From positions 23,031,979 through 23,095,978 of the forward strand of contig CM025849.1 in assembly GCA_003952965.2 (NCBI GenBank): a DNA stretch of 64,000 bases. Direction: 5' to 3'. The stretch is from Morella rubra. Taxonomy: Eukaryota; Streptophyta; Magnoliopsida; Fagales; Myricaceae. Position numbers and translations under genes: made by a program. A model generated the notes under the pieces. That model did not search any database. It saw nothing but the letters and a program-made list of their open reading frames with translations, and was not told the DNA's origin. Below are positions 1 through 9,455 of this stretch, one piece after another; positions within the stretch are counted from its first letter, which is position 1; the number at the start of each line of letters is the position of its first letter.

Positions 1-695
1 CCTAACGACTAGAAATTGCTAGTTTTCTCATGTGGCCTATATAAAGACCTTCCTATTGTCTCTAAATAAGAGAGACGACCACATATCATTTTACATAACT
101 TGAGAAATATCTTAAACTTTTTATTCCATATTTCTCATATCATTCACACAAATTACACTTTCTTATCCTTGTCATTGTGTGAAACAAAGAGATAGAGCTT
201 TTCATTTTCATATCCACTCTTTGAGAGAGTTTGTTTATTGTATCTTCCTATCCAAAAGAGTGATTCCTTTAGTGAGGTTGTTCACTAAAGAAGAAGCTTA
301 GAAATGGTATATCTCAAGCTTGGTTGGTTGTGAGTGGTGAGCCCGAAAATCACTTGGGTTGTGAGTGTTGAGCCCGGGAAAGCACTTGTAAGGTTCTCTA
401 GCACCGAAAGCTAGAGTGTACACTATTTGGAAGATAGTGGGAAAACCTCAAGGCTCGGTAAAGGAGCTTGAAGGGTGGATGTAGGCGGGTTTGCCGAACC
501 ACCTAAAAATCTCATGTTTGCTTCTCTAAACTTTACTCTTTACATTTAGCACTTATTTACTTATCGCATCAATACTTTAAATACTTGTGCTAAACTTGTC
601 TTTACTTTGCAAATACGACTTTGGGGGTTAAAAGCAAAAAAGTTTGGAAACCCAATTCACCTCCCTCATGGGTTGTCTTAATCCTTGGACTTACA
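1..695 (+). mobile_element. 5' LTR (partial) of a Copia retrotransposon
   Basis: This stretch matches the 3' part of the LTR at 7634-8295, from the GCTAGTTTTCTCATGTGGCC block to the LTR end. It therefore lacks its U3, which lies before the window. It ends in TTACA just before a tRNA-iMet primer site. The family marker GCCGAACCACCTAAAAATC is present near 494. The two LTRs differ by many substitutions and by a block of about 35 bp (a duplicated GTGAGTGGTGAGCCCG-like segment) that is absent from the 3' copy. The insertion is therefore not recent. Confidence 0.9.
38..45 (+). promoter_or_regulatory. TATA box in the Copia LTR
   Basis: TATATAAA lies in GTGGCCTATATAAAGACC. The same place holds TATAAATA in the LTR copy at 25488-25495 but is mutated (TACATAAA) in the 3' LTR near 7666. 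The conserved position suggests the U3/R promoter of the family. Confidence 0.55.
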
Positions 696-697
696 AT

Positions 698-709
698 TGG
701 TATCAGAGC
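698..709 (+). other. Primer binding site (tRNA-iMet)
   Basis: TGGTATCAGAGC is the standard plant primer site complementary to the 3' end of initiator methionine tRNA. It starts two bases after the LTR end at 695, which fixes that boundary. Confidence 0.93.
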
Positions 710-749
710 TTAGTGCTCGTTATACAAGATTTAAAAATCTTGAGTTAGA

Positions 750-2333
750 ATGGCAACTTCAAGCTTCAACACTCAAGTTGAGGGACTTTCCACACTTAGA
801 CCACCATTTTTTAATGGTAGTGATTATGCATATTGGAAAGTTAGGATGAGAATTTATTTTCAATTTATTGATTATGATTTATGGTTTGCATATTGAATGG
901 TCCACATATTCCCACAAAGAAAGTTGGAGAGGTTGAAACCCTAAAAAATGAAAATGAATTGACCTGGACAAAAAAAAAATCTCTTTGGATACTAGAGCAA
1001 TGAATATTCTTTATTGTGCTTTAGATCGATGTGAATTTAATAGAATATCTTCTTGCACAAATGCTAAGGAAATTTGGCATGCTCTAGAGATTACTCATGA
1101 AGGGACAAACCAAGTCAAAGAGTCCAAAACAAGTATGTTTGTCCATAACAATGAGTTATTTAAAATGACACCGGGGGAATCCATTAGTGACATGTATACT
1201 AGATTTACCAACATTATAAATGTCTTGAATGCACTTGGTAAATCTTATACTAACTCGAATTTGGTGAGAAAAATCCTTAGGTCACTACCAAAGTCATGGG
1301 AAGCAAAGGTGACTATGATTCAAGAGGCTAAAGATCTCATCAAGCTACCTCTAGAAGAGCTTCTCGGATCCCTCATGACCCATGAGATCAAATGCTCGAA
1401 AATGAAGATGAGAGCAAGAAGAAAATGAGGATCGCTTTCAAATCTTCCATAATCGAAGATGACGATGACGATGAGGAAGACATAGTCTTGGTGACTAGAA
1501 AGTTCAAGAACTTTCTCAAAAGAAAGAAAGAAAGAAAAGAGAAGCCTCAAATACAAGAAGACATCATGGAATGTTAACGATGAAAGCTCTCCTCCGAAGA
1601 AGAAGATAGAGAAATCAGTAACATGTGCCTCATGGCATTTGAGGATGATGATGAGGTATACTCTTTGGATGATGAACCTAAACTTTCATATATTGAACTT
1701 TAAAATGCCTTTGATGAACTTCTTTGTCAATTTGAAAAACTTGGTTCAAAATATACATCTTTGAAAAAGAAACTTATTTTGATCTCAAAAGAAATTGATT
1801 TATTAGAAAATAAGCGAAATACTCTAAAGCTTGAAAATGATTTACTCAAGAAAAAGCTTTAAAATTTGAAAAGGAGAAAGTTGCTTTGAACAACAAAATA
1901 GTTTCTCAAAGCAAAATCCTTGAGAAGTTACTCAAGGAAAGAAATCTTTGGATTTGATTCTTGGTAGTCAAAGATGTGTCTTTGACAAAAGTGGCTTAGG
2001 CTACAAGCCATCTATTCACCAAAAATATTTTAAGAATTTTTTTGTGAAGGCCAAGTCTTTTTGTGCACCTACTCATACATGTCATTTTTGCAACAAAGAT
2101 GGACATTTAATTTTTTATTGTGCATTGAAGAAACTTAGGAGCAAGACTCTAAAAAAGAAATAGGTTCCAAAAGGAACCAAGGCTAACATCGAAGACCCAA
2201 GAAAGCTTGGGTACCAAAAATGGTTTCTTGATTCTCTTGTAGGATTAGGATGGAGCAATAAAGAGTATTTGGATGAAACTTGCCTATCAAGAAGGCTTGT
2301 GACATTTGAGGACAAATGCTAAGGGGAAAATCT
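750..2333 (+). pseudogene. Copia gag (UBN2 domain and CCHC knuckle), frameshifted
   Basis: The first ATG after the primer site opens a gag N-terminus with the motif PPFFNGSDYAYWKVRM. It is stopped by TGA at 894-896 after 48 codons. The UBN2 gag domain follows in another frame (985-1428; key words IWHALEITHEGT and RSLPKSWEAKVT). Next comes a charged, leucine-rich coiled-coil region broken by stops (about 1620-1945). The segment LGSQRCVFDKSGLGY then leads to a CCHC knuckle, C-X2-C-X4-H-X4-C, encoded at 2080-2121. After the knuckle the typical VPKG linker is present, but no protease, integrase, reverse transcriptase or RNase H follows. The intact protein would coat element RNA in cytoplasmic particles. 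Several stops and shifts make it a pseudogene. Confidence 0.9.
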
Positions 2334-3111
2334 TTGGTAACTTCTAAATCCTTGATTGAGAATATGTTCTAAATTGTTGGTTGATTGTCTTCTATGATGA
2401 TTTTTATGTGTTAATCTTAAAAATGCAAATGTATTCATCTTTGACATATTTCTTGCATTTATCAAAATAGAACATCTCTAAAATGATATTTTTACAAAAT
2501 CATGAACTTTTATGAGTTTTTGTGAGCCTAAAATTTTTTGGTTGAAAATGACCTTTAAATTGTCATTGGTAGCTAAAAGGTTGGTACAAACCCACTCGGT
2601 AGGCTACTATCGTAATAGCAATGGACTCTTGAGTCCCCATTAGTCATCATCTATACCATTTCAAAGAAATTGTCATTTAAAAACCTCAAATTTTTCTTTT
2701 GGATGAAAAAGATTATTTTTTGAAGTTCCATCTATGCATTCACTTTTTTGATTGACAAAGGGAGAGATTTCTTAATGTTGATATGCTTGTATTCTCTTTG
2801 ATCATGTGATGGATATTGGTAGAATGCATATTTGGGAAAGCTATTGATGGATAATGCATGCACATATCTTAATTTTTATCAAATTTTAGGTGATGCATCC
2901 ATCTAAGTTTATATCCTTTGTCTTTTTGATGTGACAAAGGGGGAGAAATGTGTTGATAGTTTTGATGACTATATATTCTCCTTTTGAATTTGATTATTAA
3001 TATTGGCTACTAATGTTTTGTCTCAAGTTTCAAATGATTATCCAATGGCAAAAGATAGGGGGAGTCATCCAAAAACTATCAATTTATTGTCATCATCAAA
3101 AAGGGGGAGAT
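2334..3111 (+). other. Non-coding end of the Copia internal region with polypurine tracts
   Basis: No coding frame is seen between gag and the 3' LTR, where an autonomous Copia element would hold about 3 kb of pol. The real polypurine tract, AAAAGGGGGAGAT (3098-3110 region), abuts the LTR start at 3112. Two further tract-like copies occur near 2755 (ACAAAGGGAGAGATT) and 2934 (ACAAAGGGGGAGAAA), each after a TTGAYNNGACAAAG-like lead. The internal region is only about 2.4 kb. Confidence 0.75.
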
Positions 3112-4610
3112 TGTTGGCTTTTTTTCACAATCGATATTTTGATGATTTCAATAAATGGATTAAGTTTAAAAAATAGACATCTTCAAAGACAAAGACATTT
3201 TATCAAAGAGCAAGAGACAAGAAGATTGAGGATCAAGAAAGATGCAAAGAGCTTAAAAGTAAATATTCAAGACCATAGGGTGTGAGACCCCGACTTTTAG
3301 GTTCTTTCAATGTTAATTTTTAACTTTTGACTCTTTAAGTTTTTCACTATCCTAAATTATTGAGAAAATACATGTATGGTTGACTTGATTTATTTCTTGC
3401 ATCCTTATTATTAGCCCTCATGTTATATTGTCATGTTAGATTGTTTGCAAATTTTTAATAGTGATAAAATGCAATATTTAGAAGAATTTGAGTTAGGGGC
3501 TTTGATTTTTGAAAGTGTATGTTTGCTTGAAATAAAAGTGAAAGGGAGTCAAACGTGATCTCTATGAAGTGGCAAGTGAAAAATAAAAAATAAATAAATG
3601 AATAAGGTGAAGGAAAGAGGCGTATAGTGGGAGACATACAAGCAGCCGCATGGTTCACTAATTGTGGGAGGCGTTTTTAACAAAGTTTTGGGGCAGGATG
3701 GTCTTTTCCTCCCCAACACTTGTTTCACGCTATCTCCTCATTTTCCTTCTTCGGCTCCTTTTGTTAACCCACACACTCACGCACACAAACAAGAGGAGGA
3801 CAAAGCTGAAGCCGCAGAAGAGAAGAAGAAGAAGAAAGAAGAGAAGAAGAAGGAGAAGAAGAAAGAATAGAAGAAGAAAAAGAAGAAGAAGAAAGAGAGG
3901 AGAAAAGAAGGACTGCCATGTAGAGCTAGGGGAGGTGTATTCCAGAGAGAGAGGACTCAAGAGAAACCAAGGTAAGGGTGTTGTTCTTTTGTGAAAAATT
4001 TATGAAGAAACCTTGCATCTCATTGGGGGTTTGTTTGGGTTCTGCTGTTATCTCTTCTTCGCTATGCATGTTGGAATAGATAAAAGTCTTGGAGTCTAGG
4101 AAGGCATGCACGGTTAGATCTTGAGTTAAGGTTTCAAGGGCAACATTTATGTACCATAAGTGTATAATGGAAAGCCTAAAAGAGGAGATATGCACATGCA
4201 TGGCTGGATATGTAATAGTTGTGACATTGGGTGTTGTCCTTTAAATGGGTTGAAGTTCAAATGAGCTATGAAATGAGTGAGGTTGCTGGGGAAAAGATGT
4301 GAACCAAGAGCATGCATGGGTAGGATAAGAGCAGGTTTGAAACAGAAACTTACTCATGTTAGGATCTTGAGAGAAGAACCGGATCTATTGGTTTGTAGTG
4401 TTGCACGTATGCTTTCAACTAATGTGTTAAGTTGTAATTTAAATTGCTAAGTTGCTGGGAAATAAAACTAAGGTTTTAAATCTAGAAAAAATGGGTGAAG
4501 TTGCTGCATGAAAAAGGTTAAGATAAAAAGGAAGAAAGTTTGCAGGAAAAGGGTATGTTACCTGTTGCAGAATTCAGGTACACTATTTTAGAGGGGCAGA
4601 TTCGATTTTT

Positions 4611-4674
4611 CATAGATGTCCTTGTTATTTTCAGCACCTCCCCATAGATGTCCTTGTTATTTTCAGCACCTCCT
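4611..4674 (+). repeat. Exact 32-bp tandem duplication
   Basis: Two adjacent copies of CATAGATGTCCTTGTTATTT plus TCAGCACCTCC lie inside the Gypsy solo LTR. This is a local duplication with no coding meaning seen. Confidence 0.85.
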
Positions 4675-6170
4675 TAGGGGTTTAAATAGGTTCTTGAGTG
4701 TTGATTATGACATGAAGAAGTTTGGGTGATGTAGTGAATAAACCCATGAATTCTGTGATGTATAGCTGCCTAGAAAAAATTCCAGATTTGAGGAAGTAGG
4801 CATGGCAGTGTTGCTGCCATAAGTGCTCTTGTTGTCAACCTAGTATATTGTATAGTTTGTTGTTTTTGTAGCAAGCCACAATAGTCCAAATTCCATGCTT
4901 GAAGAGACCACTTGCTCAGCCAACCCGTATCTGGTTGTGCATCTATAGAGGTCAGACCTTATCTCTTATGAGCTATTGTTGTTGTTGGAAAACCGTAGCA
5001 TTGATAAGCTTGATCTATAATGTTGGAAATCATTAAGAATTATGGAGTAGACTTGTTAAACTAGTTGCTGAAATTAGTTTTTGCAAATCACAAAGCTCGG
5101 ATTAGAAGTAACCTTGATGCAATATTTTATCCTTTGATCTTAGGAGAGAACATAGGCCTATGAAATTAAAAGATTTTAAGCCATACTTCAGGTGATTCCG
5201 ATAAATATTGAGTAAGTTATGGGTTTTTAAAGGTCCAGACGTCAAGCTGTCAGCAGCCTTGCACGCCCAGATTTCTTGCTCATTCCAAGTACCTTTTAAG
5301 TGATCCGTTTAAATCCGATTTTTATGGGTCTGTTTTTGAATTTTAAGTTTATGAAAGAAGAATATTTTAAGGTAAATTTTGTGAGATTTAGAGGTGTATT
5401 GAATGAGTTATGGTGTTTTGAAAGTGGAAGGCCGAGCTGGAGGCAGCAGCGGTGTTGCTCTAGGATTTTCATCTGCTATGAAGTGTTTTTGAAAATGTAA
5501 AGTAGTTCCGATTTTATGATTTTTATCTTCAAGTTTGAGCTATGAAAGCAAAGAAGTTTGAAAGTAATTTCATGTAATTTGGAGCCATGTTTTTGAAGTT
5601 ATGAATTTTTGAAGCTGGAGACGTCAAAGCTGCCAGCTTGGACGCCCCCAGCAACTTGCATTTTCGGGTAAATCTTTCGAGTGGCAACCAAGCTCCAAAT
5701 TACCTGAAATTTTAATATGTTATAACATTGAGTGTAAGGATCAGTTTGGCATCCAAGTCTAATGGTTTCAGCAACCTTAAGATAAAGTTTTACATTGTAG
5801 GATCACTGCTGGCTTAGTAAAGAAACATGTGTGATTTAGTATGATGTGCTAATTTTTAATTGAATGATTATTTCCTGCATCAAGTAAATCTCTAAATTAT
5901 TTAAGTGACGACATTAGTATGACTCATTTGTAGGCAAGGTGCCACCATAAGCTCGAGTGGATAAAGGTAAGTGGAAAAATTATTTTTTCCGAAAACTGGA
6001 ATGATACACAGCATGATTATTTGTCATCGAGCACGTCATGAGCATTTGCATTAATTTTCTCAAAAGGAAGAAAGGGAAATTTTATGCAAATGAAAATGAG
6101 ATTTTATGCTATGTTAGGATATGTTATGGGGCTAAATAAGATGGTCGGTACCATACCTAAGTATGATAGG

Positions 6171-6310
6171 TGCATCCACTCCGAAGGACGAATGCGAGAA
6201 GGATGGATGACTCCTAAGGGCACCCACTCCGAAGGATGAATGCAAGAAGGATGGGTTTTCCTCGAGGTATGTGCAACCACACTGAAGGACGAATGTGAGA
6301 AGGTGTGGAC
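6171..6310 (+). repeat. Three degenerate tandem units in the Gypsy solo LTR
   Basis: The core CACTCCGAAGGACGAATG with a trailing GAGAAGGATGG is repeated three times with changes, at about 6174, 6224 and 6280. The units are roughly 50-58 bp long. Confidence 0.75.
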
Positions 6311-8295
6311 CTCTAAGGGTTGTGTCTAGCCATTAGGCCTGGGGCCACATCAAGGGCTAGCTCGACCAAATGACATGTTCCAAGGGAAAGGGGAACAGTT
6401 CCGAAGGGAACGCACAACCCTGACTTCAGGGGTAAATGGAGAGATAGAAATAGCCCAAATAAATATGAAATGACTTTAAGCAAATTTGCATGTGCAAGAG
6501 TTGCATACATAAACATGCATTTATTTTGGCATATTTATACCTGTCATTCATGATCATGTCATGTATATCCCTTACTGAGTCATTCGACTCACAGTATTTC
6601 AATTGTATCATTCCAGATGATATTCCAGGTGAGGGAACTCATGAGGAGGATCTAGAACCCGAGGGGGGGGCTGACGAGGGTGCCCTCCCTTAATTTGTAA
6701 TTCTTGTAGTTCCTAAATTATTTTTGAAAGAGCTGATATGAACCTCCATTGTGTTGTGGTCATGGTCTGTTCAGCCTACGAGACTTAAGACTCTTAAGCA
6801 ACTTATATTTTGGGACCATGATGTAATTATAATTATTGTTTTAAGTTATTGCCTGAGGATTTGATTCTAAATGTTTCTCTATGTGTGTTATTGATATAGT
6901 TATATGTTTTTATTTCGCCTACACTTATTTACATATTCTTATACTTCAGTAGAGCATTGAGGGTCTGCATGTCAGCTATGGATAAGAAAATAAACTTCTG
7001 AATAGTATTTTCATGAACTATAGAAATTCATATTTTCTGAATTAGTAATAGGCAGGTTAGTTTAAAAAAAAATTCCGTTTCAAGATTTTAGAAAGTGCGC
7101 TGGAGCGTTCGTTTTTGGGAATGCTCGCGACTGTCATTGGCCTCGTCGGGCTAGCGTTTGCGGCATGACATAGGGTATAACTTTGTAACTCTTAGTTTCA
7201 CTTTTGACAAGGATTTGAATCACACACTTGCATATCTTTCAAAACGTGTATAAACCGTTTTACCTTTTACTTGGAAGATCAAAATATTTTTAATGGTTTC
7301 AAAACACCACAATCAACTCTCAAACCTTTTATATACTTATAGGAAGTTAGTCCTTAAAATTAGGTGTTTCAAAATGGTCAAAATCGTAGTTTTAAATGAA
7401 CCGGATCATGTGCTTAAGTTGAAGAAGTCGACCGACTGGTGAAGCGGTCGACCTGACTTCAACTGCATGGTGTAGCAGTCGACCTGACTTCAACCGCATG
7501 GTGTAGCAGTCGACCTGACTTAAATTGCTTGGTGTAGCGGTCTATGTTTTGAAATAGATCTGTTGAGAGCTCTGACATTGTGACCGTTGGGTAACGGTAA
7601 CCTGAAGCGATCGACCGGTACAACAGTAAAATTTCTAACGGCTAGTTTTCTCATGTGGCCTACATAAAACCTTCATGTTGTCTCTAAATGAGAGAGGACG
7701 ACCACATATCATTTTACATAGCTTGAGAAATATCTTAAACTTCTTATTCCATATTTCTCATATCATTCACACAAATTACACTTTCTTATCCTTGTCATTG
7801 TGTGAATCAAAGAGATAGCTTTCCATTTTCATATCCACTCTTTGAGAGAGTTTGTTTCTTGTATCTTCCTATCCAAAATGGGTGATTCCTTTAATAAGGT
7901 TGTTCACTAAAGAAGAAGCTTAGAGAGGGTATATCTCAAGTTTGGTTGTGTTGTGAGTGTTGAGCCTGAGAAAGTATTTGTACGGTTCTCTAGCACCCGA
8001 AAGCTAGAGTGTACACTATTTGGAAGATAGTGGGAAAACCTCAAGGCTCGGTAAAGGAGCTTGAGGGGTGGATGTAGGCGGGTTTGCCGAACCACCTAAA
8101 AATCTTGTGTTTGCTTCTCTAAACTCTACTCTTTACATTTAGCACTTATTTACTTATTGCATCAATACTTGTTTAAATACTTGTGCTAAACTAGTCTTTA
8201 CTTTGCAACGCAACTTTGGGGGTTAAAAGGAAAAAGTTTGGAAACTTAATTCACCCCCCCCCCTCTCTTGGGTTGCCTTAATCATTGAACTTATA

Positions 8296-9455
8296 TCAAT
8301 TTACTAGTATAATATTGTAACTCTAGACTTCATCTTTAACAAGGATTTGAATCACACACTTGCATATTTCTTCAAAACGTGCATAAATTGTTTTACCACT
8401 TGTTTGGAAGATTAAAATATTTTTAATGGCTTCAAATTATACCCAATCAAACTCTCAAACCTTATGAGAACTTATGAGAAGTTAGTCTTTAAAATTGGGT
8501 GAATCAAAAAGGTCAAAATTGTGGTTTTAAAAGAACTAGATGAAGTACATATTTGTGGTGGTCGACTAGCTTGTGTAGCTGTCAACCGGAGGCCATCAAC
8601 TACTTGGTGTAGCGGTCGATCAGATTGTATTTTAAAATAAATTTGTTCTGACATTGTGACCGTTGAGATAATGGTAACCTACAATGGTCGACCGGTACAT
8701 TGTGATTTTTGACAGATCGACCCTAATGGCTAGAAATGGCAAGTTTTCTTATGAGGCCTATTTAAGACCATCCCTAAGCCTTATAAATGTTGCTAAACGA
8801 CCAAAATCATTTTGCAAAGGCTAAGAGTGATCAAAAAGTACCTTTGAATCCTACTTCTAACATCATTCACCCATATTCATCACTTTCACATTGTTGTTAT
8901 TGTGTGAAGCTCAAAAGATAGAAATTTTTCATTGTGATATCTACTCCAACAAGGAAGCCTTATTGGGTATTTTCGTTCGTCCTTCTACATTTCTAAGCGA
9001 GTAATTCTCTTATTTCCTTTCGATGAGGGTTGTTCATCGAAAGAAAGAGTTTGGAAAGGATTGTTCTCAAACTCATTCTTGAGGCTTAAAGTGTTGTTTT
9101 TCAAACTCAAGTGTAAGAAAATCTTTTCCTTGGTTGAAGGGAGCAAAGTGGAAGAAACCTCAAGGCTCGGTAAAGGAGTTTGAGGGGTGGATGTAGGCGG
9201 GTTTATCGAACATCCTAAAAATCTGCTGTTTACTTCTCTTCCCTTATATCTCTTTACTTTGTGCTACTAGTTTCTTGTTCAAAGTATAAATTGTATATTT
9301 GGATTGCGATGTTCATTCTTGTGATTAATCCTTTTATTACAATAAATTATCTGTGTGAAACTTGTAGCTAGCAAATAAATCTTTAAGGGTGAGTTAAAAA
9401 AGTTTTGAAACCCAATTCACCCCCCTCTTGGGTTGCCTTAATCCTATAAATTACA
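8296..9455 (+). mobile_element. Older LTR of the same Copia family, 5' part missing here
   Basis: Immediately after the Copia element the sequence aligns to the middle of the family LTR (TTGTAACTC, then ACAAGGATTTGAATCACACA). It continues through the GGTCGACC repeats (8560-8720), the TTGAGGGGTGGATGTAGGCG block and the family end CTCTTGGGTTGCCTTAATCC, closing in TTACA at 9455. It is more diverged than the other copies. The simplest reading is that the element ending at 8295 inserted into this LTR, leaving its 5' half before the window. Confidence 0.78.

Larger units (their letters stand above)
3281..7170 (+). mobile_element. Gypsy-type solo LTR, 3.89 kb, inside the Copia 3' LTR
   Basis: The block begins TGTGAGACCCC and ends GGCATGACA, giving TG...CA termini. 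It is flanked by the 5-bp direct repeat TAGGG (3276-3280 and 7171-7175). The flanking LTR reads through when it is removed. No gag or pol is present, so it is a solo LTR left by recombination. Its size, its TGTGAGACCCC start and a GA-rich block at 3815-3915 followed by AAGGTAAGGG resemble the nested LTR at 21511-27296. Long LTRs of this form are known from plant Tekay/Del-like chromoviruses. That assignment is inference, because no coding domain survives. Confidence 0.88.
3112..8295 (+). mobile_element. 3' LTR of the Copia element, split by a Gypsy solo LTR
   Basis: The LTR starts with TGTTGGC directly after the polypurine tract and runs to 3280. It resumes at 7176 after the insertion and ends at 8295 (TTATA, against TTACA in the 5' LTR). 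Joined length is about 1289 bp. The start matches the solo LTR at 24754 (shared TTTTGATGATTTCAATAAATGG). The U3 part at about 7420-7630 has repeated GTCGAC palindromes. The marker GCCGAACCACCTAAAAATC recurs near 8085. Confidence 0.88.

Noticed and set aside
3662..3994. Lys/Arg-rich 110-codon ORF
   Set aside because: It is the translation of a GA-rich low-complexity block inside a solo LTR; overlapping ORFs on both strands of the same block show it is not a gene.
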